DNA from: JALZKA01 sp963734015
Lineage (GTDB): Bacteria; Actinomycetota; Thermoleophilia; Solirubrobacterales; 70-9
DNA length: 64,000 bases
Assembly (NCBI GenBank): GCA_963734015.1
Contig: CAVTFG010000011.1
Location: forward strand, 21,529-85,528
Direction: 5' to 3'
The translations under genes and the position numbers were made by a program. This document shows, piece after piece, positions 1-7,987 of this stretch. The notes beneath the pieces are model-generated. The model was not told the DNA's origin. It was given only the letters and a program-made list of their open reading frames with translations, and made no database searches. How positions within the stretch are numbered: position 1 is the stretch's first letter; each line of letters opens with the position of its first letter.

Positions 1-752
1 TTCATGTCCTCGAGCGTGATCGGGGTCGCCCAATCCGGAAGCGGCAGGCCCTCGTTGACGCTGGACGAGCTATTCGACCAGCGAGCCCTCGCAGCCTCGT
101 CCGCGATCTCGGCCACCTCCCGCCCGTAGTAGCGGGGATGCGGAACGTAGTTTTGGAGGATCACCTCCTGGATATGGCCGTGGCGCTCGTGTGAACCGGC
201 GAGCGCTTCGAGCGACGCGATCCGCTCGTCCTCGGTCTCCCCGATCCCGACCAGGATCCCGGAGGTGAACGGGATCCTGAGCTCGCCGGCCGCGTCGATC
301 GTCGCCATGCGCACGTCCGGGTGCTTCGACGGCGACCCGGCGTGGACGGTTTCCATCAGGCGCTCGGAGATCGACTCCAGCATCAGCCCCTGCGAGGCGG
401 TCACCTCGCGCAGCCGGGCCAGATCGTCGTGCGAGAGGGCACCCAGGTTCGTGTGCGGCAGGAGGCCGCGCTCGAGCGCCCGCTCGCACGTGTAGACGAC
501 GTACGAGACGAAGTCCTCGTGCCCGTACGCGCGCAGCCGCTCCGCCACCTCGGCGTTCACCTCGGGTTGCTCGCCGGTCAGGACGAGCAGCTCCTTGGCG
601 TTCCGCCTCAGCGCCTGCTCGAGCCGGTCCTCGACCTCATCGGGCGAGTAGAGGTGCGCCTTGCGCGTCGCAAACGCGCAGTACTTGCAGACGCACCGGC
701 ACGTCCGCGAGAGCGAGAGCGTGTAGTTACGCGAAAACGTGACGCGCCGCAC
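1..752 (-). CDS. cofG: 7,8-didemethyl-8-hydroxy-5-deazariboflavin synthase subunit CofG (3' part outside window)
   Basis: Radical SAM enzyme of F420 biosynthesis; with CofH it builds the deazaflavin FO from tyrosine and a pyrimidine. About 250 residues are visible; the C-terminus lies beyond base 1. The N-terminus reads VRRVTFSRNYTLSLSRTCRC, followed by the CX3CX2C cluster motif (CRCVCKYC), and the visible end reads LPDWATPITLEDM, both typical of CofG. The only in-frame start ahead of the motif is GTG at 752, which sits in the loop of a 13-bp hairpin that also covers the aquaporin stop codon. Whether cofH is fused or separate cannot be seen. The F420-dependent LLM protein at 18551 fits F420 production. 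Confidence 0.9.
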   Translation of the reverse strand, partial: MRRVTFSRNYTLSLSRTCRCVCKYCAFATRKAHLYSPDEVEDRLEQALRRNAKELLVLTGEQPEVNAEVAERLRAYGHEDFVSYVVYTCERALERGLLPHTNLGALSHDDLARLREVTASQGLMLESISERLMETVHAGSPSKHPDVRMATIDAAGELRIPFTSGILVGIGETEDERIASLEALAGSHERHGHIQEVILQNYVPHPRYYGREVAEIADEAARARWSNSSSSVNEGLPLPDWATPITLEDM

Positions 753-765
753 GGCGCGTCACGTT
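736..765 (-). promoter_or_regulatory. Perfect 13-bp hairpin between aquaporin stop and cofG start
   Basis: Arms 736-748 and 753-765 are exact reverse complements with a four-base loop (749-752). On the minus strand the loop contains the cofG GTG start and the hairpin is followed by TTTTCG. It covers the aquaporin stop codon. It could act as a weak terminator or hide the cofG start from ribosomes; the sequence alone does not separate these. Confidence 0.6.
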
Positions 766-1549
766 ACTCGTTGCGTGCGCGGACCTCGGCGTCCTTGACG
801 GCCTGGCCCACCGCCCGGGCGTCCGAGGTGGGAGGCTCCGAACCTTCCGCGAATTGCGGGCCCGCGATGATGAAGCGGTAGATCCCAACCGCCAGCGCCG
901 CGCCCACGATCGGGCCGAGCACGTACGGGAACAGGTCGGAGGCCTCGAGGGTGTCGCCGATCAGTGCCGGGCCGAACCAGCGGGCCGGGTTGAACGAGCC
1001 GCCGGTGAGCGGGCCGAAGATCATCACGAGGAATCCCAGGGTGGTGCCGATCACGTACGGCGCCCACTCCTGGCGGGCCCGCGGGTTCATCGCGACCGCG
1101 AGCACCACGAGGACCAGCAGGAACGTCCCCAGGCCCTCGACCACGAAGCCCGCGAAGTCGTTGGCGAGCAGGTTGCTGATCTCGGCGCTGCCGTAGCCGA
1201 GCGCGCGGCCCTCGTCGAGCAGGAGACCCTTGACCAGGAGCGCGCCGAGCACGGCGCCCGAGAGCTGGGCGAGCATGTAGACGACTGCGTCGACCCAGTC
1301 GATCTTGCGCTGGACCGCCGCCGCCAGCGTGATCGCCGGGTTGAAGTGGCCGCCTGAGACGGCGCCGAAGGCCATGATCAGCCCGAACAGCATGAAGGCG
1401 TGGACGAGGCCGACGACCGCGAAGTCCGACCCGGTCTGCGCCTCGGGCGAGCTGGCCACGAACAGCGTGACGACCGTGCCGACGACGAAGACCAGGAACA
1501 GCGTTCCCAGCAGCTCCGCGATGTAGGCGGCCAGACCTCGATCCTGCAC
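764..1549 (-). CDS. MIP family aquaporin/glycerol channel
   Basis: 261-residue integral membrane channel. Both hallmark loops are present: GGHFNPAIT (NPA at about residue 70) and GGSFNPARW (NPA at about 187, followed by the Arg of the selectivity filter). Six hydrophobic segments fit the MIP fold. The GTG start at 1549 is set by a strong AGGAGG Shine-Dalgarno (1557-1562) seven bases upstream; the same frame stays open much further upstream but only as antisense of the neighbouring gene. The last 20 residues are charged and cytoplasmic. Water versus glycerol specificity cannot be decided. It ends inside the hairpin that precedes cofG. Confidence 0.92.
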   Translation of the reverse strand: MQDRGLAAYIAELLGTLFLVFVVGTVVTLFVASSPEAQTGSDFAVVGLVHAFMLFGLIMAFGAVSGGHFNPAITLAAAVQRKIDWVDAVVYMLAQLSGAVLGALLVKGLLLDEGRALGYGSAEISNLLANDFAGFVVEGLGTFLLVLVVLAVAMNPRARQEWAPYVIGTTLGFLVMIFGPLTGGSFNPARWFGPALIGDTLEASDLFPYVLGPIVGAALAVGIYRFIIAGPQFAEGSEPPTSDARAVGQAVKDAEVRARNE

Positions 1550-1669
1550 TCTTCTACCTCCTGATGGACTTAAAGCGTGTACCCGCGCTCGGTCCGTCAC
1601 GGACCGGCGCCGCGGCAGTGTATAGACGCGCGCCGCCCGCGCGTGCCGCGCCGGTACCCTCGGCGCAAC

Positions 1670-2587
1670 ATGAGGGTCGTTGCGCTGCTGGCGGCCGTCG
1701 TGGCGGCGGCCCTTGCGGGCTGCGGCGACGACGGTGCTGAACCGGGCGCCTCCAGCGAGGCGACCCTGGTCCTCGACTTCACGCCGAACGCCGTCCACGC
1801 GGGGCTCTACGCCGCGCTCGAGCGCGGCTGGTTCGAGGAAGCGGGCGTGGCGCTGGAGATCCGCGCCCCGGGCGAATCGACGGATGCGCCGAAGCTGCTC
1901 GAGGCCGGCCGCACCGAGTTCGCGGTGCTCGACATCAACGACTGGGGGATCGCCCGCGAGCGCGGCCTCGATCTGGTGCCGGTGGCCGCGCTGGTGCAGG
2001 TGCCCCTCGCGACGGTGATCGCCGGCGACCGCAACGCGGTCCGGCGCCCGCGCGACCTCGAGGGATTGACCGTAGGCGTGACGGGCTTGCCTTCGGACGA
2101 CGCCGTACTGGACCACGTCGTCGAGGACGACGGGGGCGATCCGGGCGAGGTCGACCGCACCACGATCGGCTTCGACTCGGTCGCGGCGCTGTCCGCGGGC
2201 CGCGTGGACGCGGCGACGGCGTTCTGGAACGCCGAGGGCGTCGCGCTCCGCGAGCTCGGCGTGCCGACCCGCGAGTTCCGGGTCGGCGAGGTGACCGGCG
2301 AGCCGTTTCCGGAGCTCATCGTGGTCGCGTCGCAGGAGCTCGTGGATTCGGAGCCGGCGCTCGTGGAGGCGCTGCAGACCGGCGTGGGGCACGGCTACAC
2401 GCTGGCGAGCGACGACCCGGAGGCCGCCCTCGACGAGTTGCTGTCGTCTGAGCCGGGGCTGGAGCCCGACGTCCAAGGCTCCCAGATGGATGCCCTGACC
2501 GAGGCAGACGCGTTCAGCGCCGGCGTCGAACCGGGAACGGTCAGGCGCGCTCGCATCGCGAACTGGCGAGCGTTCGCGAAACGCTGA
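1670..2587 (+). CDS. NMT1/THI5-like ABC transporter substrate-binding lipoprotein
   Basis: 305 residues with a lipoprotein signal (hydrophobic stretch ending LAGC). The mature part starts ATLVLDFTPNAVHAGLYAAL, the hallmark of the THI5/NMT1 periplasmic-binding family that captures pyrimidine precursors of thiamine or related aromatic ligands; the later GLPSDDAVLDHVV and ATAFWNAEG segments also fit. No permease or ATPase lies beside it, so it is an orphan binding protein here. The ATG at 1670 is preceded by a TACCCT -10 box (1655-1660) nine bases away, which suggests a leaderless transcript. The ligand is inference. Confidence 0.85.
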   Translation: MRVVALLAAVVAAALAGCGDDGAEPGASSEATLVLDFTPNAVHAGLYAALERGWFEEAGVALEIRAPGESTDAPKLLEAGRTEFAVLDINDWGIARERGLDLVPVAALVQVPLATVIAGDRNAVRRPRDLEGLTVGVTGLPSDDAVLDHVVEDDGGDPGEVDRTTIGFDSVAALSAGRVDAATAFWNAEGVALRELGVPTREFRVGEVTGEPFPELIVVASQELVDSEPALVEALQTGVGHGYTLASDDPEAALDELLSSEPGLEPDVQGSQMDALTEADAFSAGVEPGTVRRARIANWRAFAKR

Positions 2588-2684
2588 GTCTTCCCATCCC
2601 GACACGGGATTCACGGCCGTTTTCGGCCGGCTGGTGGTAGCGTGGCGGCGGATCGTCCATCGCCAACTCGAGGAGGGGTCGTAA

Positions 2685-3074
2685 ATGACTGAAACGCTCA
2701 AGGGAACTTGCTTGTGCGAAGGCGTGGAGTACGAGGTTCGAGAGCCCCAGGCACTGGGGTACTGCCACTGCACCCGCTGCCAGCACTGGACGGGCTCGAG
2801 CCTCGCTGGGGTTGTCGTGGCCAAGGAGAACTTCGAGTTCACCAAGGGCGGGGATTTGGTCAAGACCTACGAGAGCCACCTCGCGCCACGCAACTTCTGC
2901 AGTAACTGCGGCTCCAGCATCTACGACGACCTGGGCGCGGTGTACTTCGTCGCCGCAGGACTGATGGGCGACCTCGACATGACCCCGAGCTTCCACCAGC
3001 AGGTGGCATACAAGGCCAGCTGGCATTCGATCGGCGACGACGCGCCACAGTTCGACGAGATGCCGCCGGGCTGA
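2685..3074 (+). CDS. GFA-domain (CENP-V/GFA) zinc protein
   Basis: 129-residue cytoplasmic protein of the glutathione-dependent formaldehyde-activating (GFA) fold. The zinc ligands are visible in order: GTCLCEG, YCHCTRCQHWTG and NFCSNCGSS. Members of this family bind small thiol adducts; true formaldehyde-activating function is shown for only a few and is not implied here, since actinobacteria usually lack glutathione. AGGAGG at 2671-2676 fixes the ATG at 2685, and a TAGCGT box at 2638-2643 is a possible -10. No functional link to the neighbours is evident. Confidence 0.88.
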   Translation: MTETLKGTCLCEGVEYEVREPQALGYCHCTRCQHWTGSSLAGVVVAKENFEFTKGGDLVKTYESHLAPRNFCSNCGSSIYDDLGAVYFVAAGLMGDLDMTPSFHQQVAYKASWHSIGDDAPQFDEMPPG

Positions 3075-3114
3075 CGCGAAGGCGTGCCGAGGCACAAGCC
3101 CAAGGTGGCGCCGG

Positions 3115-3474
3115 CTAGAGCCGCCTGCTCGCCCTGAACTGCTTTCGCACCGACTCCGGCCGGCCCCACATCTGCGTGACCTCGGCGCGGCCCTCGCGGA
3201 AGTCGCGGAGGATGAGCTCGGCCTCGATCCCCTCCTGGTCGAGGAGGGCCAGGGTGCCCTTCACCGTCGGGGCGGCGGCGGCGTGGCCGAACTTGTTGGC
3301 GACGATCAGCCGCCAGTGCCAGTCGGCCTTCGAGTAGGGCTGGGCATTGACCTGCGTGAGGATCACCGAGGCGTCGATGTAGCGCTCCTCGTCGGGCAGG
3401 CGCATGTCGAGCGTCAGGTCGGTCCAGTCGTCCGGAAGGGAGTCGAGGATCTCCTGGAACTGGTCGGCGAGCAC
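3115..3474 (-). CDS. Conserved hypothetical protein, 119 aa
   Basis: Not recognised. A soluble, mixed-charge protein starting MLADQFQEILDSLPDDWTDL with no signal peptide, membrane segment or cysteine pairs. The start is GTG at 3474. A TAGGCT -10 (plus-strand 3482-3487) lies seven bases upstream and overlaps the stop codon of the DtxR-type gene, suggesting a separate leaderless transcript as well as possible read-through from the metal operon. Confidence 0.7.
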   Translation of the reverse strand: MLADQFQEILDSLPDDWTDLTLDMRLPDEERYIDASVILTQVNAQPYSKADWHWRLIVANKFGHAAAAPTVKGTLALLDQEGIEAELILRDFREGRAEVTQMWGRPESVRKQFRASRRL

Positions 3475-3484
3475 GCCTGGGAGC

Positions 3485-4174
3485 CTATCCCGCTGCGATC
3501 ACCATCCGGCGCGCGAGCTCGGCGCCGATCGCGTGCGGCCGGCCGTCGACCTCGATCGAGACGGACCCGCCGAACGGCTCGCGCTCGGCGACCGTCAGCT
3601 CCGAGCCGGGCCGGATCCCGCGCTCAGCGAGGAACCTGAGCATCTCCGGGTCGGAATCGGAGACCCGGGCCAGGGTCCCCCGGCCGCCCGGCTCCAGTTC
3701 CGCCAGCGGCACTCCCGGCTCGCTCGCAAGCGCCAGCTCGCGGTCCGGGATCGGGTCCCCGTGCGGATCGTGCCGCGGGTCGCCGAGCGCCTCGGCGATC
3801 CGCTCCTCGAGCTCCTCGGAGATGTAGTGCTCGAGCACCTCGGCCTCGTCGTGGACGCGGTCCCAGGGCATGCCCAGCACGTCGGTCAGATACGACTCGA
3901 GCAGGCGGTGGTGGCGGATCACCTCGAGCGCAACGCGCTCGCCCTCGTCGGTCAGGAGCGCGCCGCGGTAGCGCTCGTGCTCGACCAGCCCCATCTCCTG
4001 CATGCGCTTCAGCATCGCGGTGACCGTCCCGGGCGAGACGCCGAGCCGCTCGGCAAGCGCCGACGTCGAGACCGCTCCGTCGCTGCGCTTCGCCAGCGCG
4101 TGGAGGGCCTTCGCGTAGTCCTCGACCGCCTCGGTGTTGGGCGCGTCGGGTCGTCTGAATCCGGAGTGAGCCAT
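3485..4174 (-). CDS. DtxR/MntR-family metal-dependent transcriptional regulator
   Basis: 229 residues with the DtxR architecture: an N-terminal winged helix (about 15-75, with SALAERLGVSPGTVTAMLKR as recognition region), a dimerisation and metal-binding domain carrying HRLLESYL and HDEAEVLEHYISEELEERI, and a C-terminal FeoA/SH3-like domain (about 150-229). The family represses metal genes when loaded with Fe2+ or Mn2+. It is the last gene of the oxidase-ZIP-regulator operon, with only two bases between the ZIP stop and its ATG, so autoregulation with the transporter is likely. The palindrome at 6536-6551 is a candidate operator. Which metal it senses is not visible. Confidence 0.93.
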   Translation of the reverse strand: MAHSGFRRPDAPNTEAVEDYAKALHALAKRSDGAVSTSALAERLGVSPGTVTAMLKRMQEMGLVEHERYRGALLTDEGERVALEVIRHHRLLESYLTDVLGMPWDRVHDEAEVLEHYISEELEERIAEALGDPRHDPHGDPIPDRELALASEPGVPLAELEPGGRGTLARVSDSDPEMLRFLAERGIRPGSELTVAEREPFGGSVSIEVDGRPHAIGAELARRMVIAAG

Positions 4175-4176
4175 GG

Positions 4177-5382
4177 CTAAACGCTGATCAGAAGCCCAGT
4201 CAGATAGAACGCCACGACGCCGGCAGCAACGCCGGTCGCCGTAGCCGTGTCGAGCAGGCGCCCGGCGCGGTCGCGCATCGCGGGCGCGATCTGCACGATC
4301 ACCTGGACCACGGCGCCGACGCCGACGCCCAGCAGCAGCGCCGAGAGCTCGGGGTTGGTCACGGAGGCGCCGATGATGCCGCCGAGGATCGCGGGGGCAC
4401 CGGCGATCAGGCCGAGGAGCAGAAGCCGCCGAACCGAAGGATTGGAGCGCGTGAGCGGGGCAACGATCGCGAAGCCCTCGGTGGTGTTGTGGATCGCGAA
4501 TCCGACGACCAGGAACGCGCCGAGCGCCAGCTCGCCGATCGCGTAGGCGGAGCCGATCGCAAGGCCCTCGCCCAGGTTGTGGAGGCCGATGCCCAGCGCG
4601 ATCATCAGCGCCATCCGACCGGCGCCACCGCTCTCGTCACCCTCGCGCTCGCCGCGGGCGCGCAGGTGGCGGTCGACCGCGGTCAGCACCAGGTACGACA
4701 GGCCCGCGCCCAGCACCAGCAGCTCGACGCCGCCGAACGCCCCGCCGGACTCGTTTGCCAGGTCGATGCCCTCCAGCGTCGCGTCCACGGCGAGGAACGC
4801 GAGGAGTCCGACCGTGATCGCCATCAGCACCCGGATCCAGTCCGGCTTGAACCGGCGCATCGCCGGCAGCAGCATCATCCCGAGGACCACCGGGATGATC
4901 CCCACGTACGTGCCGAGCAGCGCCATCAGGGCGAACAGATCGCCGTCGGCCTTGGGCGTCTCCACCGCCGCGGGGATCTCGTGCTCGATCACCACGCCGG
5001 TCGAGGTGACGAGCGAGATGATGTACGGCTGGCCCTCCTGCCAGGGATAGGTCAGCGAGATCGTGCCCGAGCCGAGGCGGCCGATCGGCTCGTCGACGCC
5101 CGTGAAGTCGACGAACGCGTCATTCACGAACGCCTGGGCGACCGTCACCTCGTCGGGTCCGGTGTTGCGCAGCGTCAGCTCGATCTGGTTGGGCTCCAGC
5201 TGGGTGCGCTCGACCGCGAGCTCCTCCACCGGCGGGCCGAGGCGGTCGGGGAGGCTGTCGCCACCCGCGACCGCGAGCACGACCAGGACGGCCGCGATCA
5301 GCGCCGCAACGCCGGCGCCCAAGATCCACGTCGGCACGCCCGAAAGCGGCCCTCGCTCGAGTGTCTCGCCGCGCGCCTCCAT
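4177..5382 (-). CDS. ZIP family metal transporter with N-terminal extracytoplasmic domain
   Basis: 401 residues. After one N-terminal membrane anchor (about 20-42) comes a roughly 100-residue soluble domain of immunoglobulin-like strand pattern, then the ZIP bundle with the two signature motifs LHNLGEGLAIG and IHNTTEGFAIVAP. These histidines and glutamates form the binuclear metal site. ZIP proteins move Zn2+, Fe2+ or Mn2+ into the cytoplasm. Its ATG overlaps the TGA of the multicopper oxidase by one base (TGATG), indicating translational coupling. The extra soluble domain is unusual and might receive metal from the oxidase; that is inference. Confidence 0.9.
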   Translation of the reverse strand: MEARGETLERGPLSGVPTWILGAGVAALIAAVLVVLAVAGGDSLPDRLGPPVEELAVERTQLEPNQIELTLRNTGPDEVTVAQAFVNDAFVDFTGVDEPIGRLGSGTISLTYPWQEGQPYIISLVTSTGVVIEHEIPAAVETPKADGDLFALMALLGTYVGIIPVVLGMMLLPAMRRFKPDWIRVLMAITVGLLAFLAVDATLEGIDLANESGGAFGGVELLVLGAGLSYLVLTAVDRHLRARGEREGDESGGAGRMALMIALGIGLHNLGEGLAIGSAYAIGELALGAFLVVGFAIHNTTEGFAIVAPLTRSNPSVRRLLLLGLIAGAPAILGGIIGASVTNPELSALLLGVGVGAVVQVIVQIAPAMRDRAGRLLDTATATGVAAGVVAFYLTGLLISV

Positions 5383-6527
5383 CAGCTCACGTCAAAGAAG
5401 CCCATCCACCCCAGCTCGGCGAACTCGGTCTTGTGGGCGTGGAACATGAACGGGCCGGGGTTCGGGAACGTCATCTCGAGGATCCCGCGCTGCGCCTGCC
5501 CCTGGATCACCGTGTCGGTGAACTCGGTGGGCTCGAGCCGCGTGCCGGTCGGGTAGTAGTCGAAGAAGTTCCCGTGGATGTGGAACGAGTTGATCGGGTC
5601 GTACTCCAGCGCGTTCACGAGGTAGATCCGCACCGGCTCGCCGCGGTTGACCTCGATCGGCTCCGCCATGTAGTGGAACGGGATCCCGTTGACGGCGTAG
5701 AACTGGTTGCCCTCGCCGTCGAAGGTGGTGTTGAAGCCGTGCTGCACCATCACCATCTCGTCCGCTTCCGGGCGGCCCTGCTTGGGATCGACGATGAACG
5801 TCCCGTACATGCCGCGCGCGATGTGCTCGGCCAGCGGCGCGACGTGGCAGTGGTAGAGGTGGAGCCCGAACGGCTCCGCGTCGAACTCATACACGGTCGA
5901 CTTGCCCGGGTTGATGATCCCGGCGCCCTGGCCCGGCACCCCGTCCATCGCCGAGGGATGCAGCCCGTGGAAGTGCACCGTGTGCGGGTGGGCGGAGCCG
6001 TTCACGAAGCGGATCCGCAGCTTGTCGCCCTCGCGACAGCGCAACGATGGCCCGGGAATCCGGCCGTCGTACGTCCAGGCAGGGAACTTGACGCCGGGCG
6101 CGATCTCGATCTCCTTGTCGGCCGCGACGAGGGTCCACTCGCGGAGGATCCGTCCGCTGGCCATGCGCTTCGTCTTGCCGTAGTCGAAGTCGCGCAGGAT
6201 CTCGGTCGGGTTGAACCCGTTCCCGTCGTGATCGACGTTCAGCCCCCCGCGGAAGGTTGGGCCGGCGGTGCCGAGCCCGTTCGCGTGCACGGGAACGCCG
6301 CCGTGCCCGGTGTGGCCGGCGGCGGCCGCGACCGCATCGGGATGCTGGTTGCCGCCGAGCGCGTCGTGGAGCCCCTGGTGCGGGACGACCTCGTGCAGCG
6401 CCGCCAGGGCGGGACCCGCCGCGAGGGCGCCGCCGAGCAGGCGGCGGCGACTCAAGCGGTGCGCGCGCTCGTCGGCGTCGGGCTGTGAGGCCTCGACGAT
6501 CTCGGCCTCGGGCTTTCGGCCTTCCAC
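5382..6527 (-). CDS. Two-domain multicopper oxidase, Tat-exported
   Basis: 381 residues with a twin-arginine signal (SRRRLLGGALAAGPALAAL). Copper motifs in order are HTVHFHGLH, LYHCHVAPLAEH, FHIHGN and FMFHAHKTEF. The type 1 copper Cys-His pair occurs in the first cupredoxin domain only; the second has HAH where a type 1 site would have HCH, which is the pattern of type C two-domain oxidases. Likely activity is oxidation of a metal ion or phenol outside the cell with O2; a nitrite reductase role cannot be excluded. GTG start at 6527. It is coupled to the ZIP gene and shares the operon with the DtxR-type regulator. Confidence 0.9.
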   Translation of the reverse strand: MEGRKPEAEIVEASQPDADERAHRLSRRRLLGGALAAGPALAALHEVVPHQGLHDALGGNQHPDAVAAAAGHTGHGGVPVHANGLGTAGPTFRGGLNVDHDGNGFNPTEILRDFDYGKTKRMASGRILREWTLVAADKEIEIAPGVKFPAWTYDGRIPGPSLRCREGDKLRIRFVNGSAHPHTVHFHGLHPSAMDGVPGQGAGIINPGKSTVYEFDAEPFGLHLYHCHVAPLAEHIARGMYGTFIVDPKQGRPEADEMVMVQHGFNTTFDGEGNQFYAVNGIPFHYMAEPIEVNRGEPVRIYLVNALEYDPINSFHIHGNFFDYYPTGTRLEPTEFTDTVIQGQAQRGILEMTFPNPGPFMFHAHKTEFAELGWMGFFDVS

Positions 6528-6535
6528 AACAAAGA

Positions 6536-6551
6536 TTTTGACACATCAAAA
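6536..6551. promoter_or_regulatory. Candidate metal-regulator operator, TTTTGA-N4-TCAAAA
   Basis: A perfect AT-rich palindrome in a very GC-rich region, nine bases upstream of the oxidase GTG. On the minus strand a CAAAAT -10-like box (plus 6535-6540) overlaps it. Position and symmetry fit repression of the oxidase-ZIP-regulator operon by the DtxR-type protein. It does not match the FNR spacing. Confidence 0.5.
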
Positions 6552-6584
6552 AGCACGAGGTCAAGCGTGCCTAGAATCCGAGTC

Positions 6585-7538
6585 GTGACGACGGTCGAGC
6601 TCGACGGCCAGTACCGCGCGCTCCGCGAGGAGGCGGGCATGCTCGAGCGCGGCGAGCGCCGGCTCCTGGCATGCCGGGGCCCGGACGCCGCCACCTACGT
6701 GCACGACCAGCTCACGAACGACGTCGAGTCGCTCGAGCCGGGCCATGGGTGCTACGCGGCGCTGCTGGACCGCAAGGCGCATATGCAGGCCGACCTGCGC
6801 GTGCTGCGGATCGCCGCAGACGAGCTGCTGCTGGACACAGAACAGGCCGGGCGTGACGCACTCGGCGTGCACCTCGGCACGTACCGCGTCGGCCGTGACG
6901 TGGACTTCGAGAACCTCGCCGAGGGTCACACGGTTCTTTCGGTGATCGGGCCCGCTGCCGCTTCCGCCACAGGCGTCGGACCCCTTGCGCCGGAGTACGC
7001 GCACCGCGAGGTCGCGATCGGCGGCGCCGGCGCACGCGCCGTGGCAACCGACGTCGGCATCGACCTGATCTGCGCGCGTGAAGACCTGGAGGCGATCGAG
7101 GCGACGCTCGAGGACGCGGGGGTCGTGAGGGTGGATCCGGCGGCCGCCGAGATCGTGCGCGTCGAGTCCGGCCGGCCGCGGTTCGGCCTCGACATGACCA
7201 CCGCCACGATTCCCCAGGAGGCGGGGATCAACGAGCGCGCCGTCAACTTCGACAAGGGCTGCTACATCGGCCAGGAGACCGTCGCGCGGCTCCACTATCG
7301 CGGCAAGCCGAACCGCCACCTGCGCGGGCTTCGCCTCTCCGGCCAGGTCGAGCCCGGAGCGGTGGTCAGGCTCGGCGACCGAGAACTGGGCACGGTCGGC
7401 ACCGCGGTCCTCTCACCCGCCCACGGCCCGATCGCGCTGGCGATCCTGCGCCGTGAGGCGGAGCCCGGTTCGACGGTTGAGATCGACGCGAACGGCGCCA
7501 CGGTCGAGGCGGGGGTTGTCGAGCTTCCGTTCGTTTAG
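6585..7538 (+). CDS. ygfZ: YgfZ/GcvT-like folate-binding protein
   Basis: 317-residue cytoplasmic protein of the YgfZ family, which uses a tetrahydrofolate-binding fold in iron-sulfur cluster maintenance and tRNA thiolation. The family motif KGCYIGQE is present, followed by ARLHYRGKPNRHLRGL. The GTG start at 6585 is chosen because a TAGAAT -10 box (6572-6577) lies seven bases upstream, giving a leaderless message; frames opening slightly earlier lie before the likely transcription start. It is followed after 14 bases by a small lipoprotein gene. Confidence 0.9.
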   Translation: MTTVELDGQYRALREEAGMLERGERRLLACRGPDAATYVHDQLTNDVESLEPGHGCYAALLDRKAHMQADLRVLRIAADELLLDTEQAGRDALGVHLGTYRVGRDVDFENLAEGHTVLSVIGPAAASATGVGPLAPEYAHREVAIGGAGARAVATDVGIDLICAREDLEAIEATLEDAGVVRVDPAAAEIVRVESGRPRFGLDMTTATIPQEAGINERAVNFDKGCYIGQETVARLHYRGKPNRHLRGLRLSGQVEPGAVVRLGDRELGTVGTAVLSPAHGPIALAILRREAEPGSTVEIDANGATVEAGVVELPFV

Positions 7539-7552
7539 GGTTTCGCTCGGAG

Positions 7553-7987
7553 ATGTGGTTTCGGGAGGCCGCTGGCCTAACGCGCGGCGTGCGCGCCGGA
7601 GTGCTTGGCCTGCTGGCGGCGGCCGTACTCCTGCTCGGCGCCTGCGGCGAGGACGATTTCCCGAATGACCCGCGCCCGGCGAGCCCGGTCGACCTGACCG
7701 CCGCGATCGACGATCGCAGCGTCACCGTCTCCCCAGGGGCGCTCGGGGCGGGCCTCGTGACGCTCACGGTCTCGAACCAGACCGGCGAGCCCGCCCGCCT
7801 GGCGCTCGAGGGTCCCACGTTCGCCTCCACCAACGAGATCCCGCCGGGAGGGACCGGCACGATCAAGACCACCCTGGAGGAGGGCGACTACGAGGCGACC
7901 GCGGGTACCGAGGTCAACATCCGGCCCGGTCGGATCACCGTCGGGCCCGAGCGCCCGAGCTCGCAGAACGAGCTGTTACAGCCGTAG
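7553..7987 (+). CDS. Small lipoprotein with predicted beta-sandwich domain
   Basis: 144 residues: a signal segment ending in the lipobox LLGAC, a short linker, then about 100 residues rich in beta-strand residues (VTLTVSNQTGEPARLALEG) resembling cupredoxin-like folds but without copper ligands. Function unknown. It starts 14 bases after ygfZ and is probably co-transcribed. Its TAG stop abuts the TAG stop of the convergent gene in the palindrome TAGCTA (7985-7990). Confidence 0.75.
   Translation: MWFREAAGLTRGVRAGVLGLLAAAVLLLGACGEDDFPNDPRPASPVDLTAAIDDRSVTVSPGALGAGLVTLTVSNQTGEPARLALEGPTFASTNEIPPGGTGTIKTTLEEGDYEATAGTEVNIRPGRITVGPERPSSQNELLQP

Noticed and set aside
1550..2863. The aquaporin reading frame stays open for another 430 codons upstream on the minus strand
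   Set aside because: That stretch is antisense to the THI5-like and GFA genes, shows no protein-like pattern, and a strong ribosome site fixes the aquaporin start at 1549.
6536..6551. Possible FNR/DNR site for the multicopper oxidase as a nitrite reductase
   Set aside because: The arms TTGA/TCAA are four bases apart, whereas FNR-type sites have six between them (TTGAT-N4-ATCAA), and the gene neighbours are metal genes.
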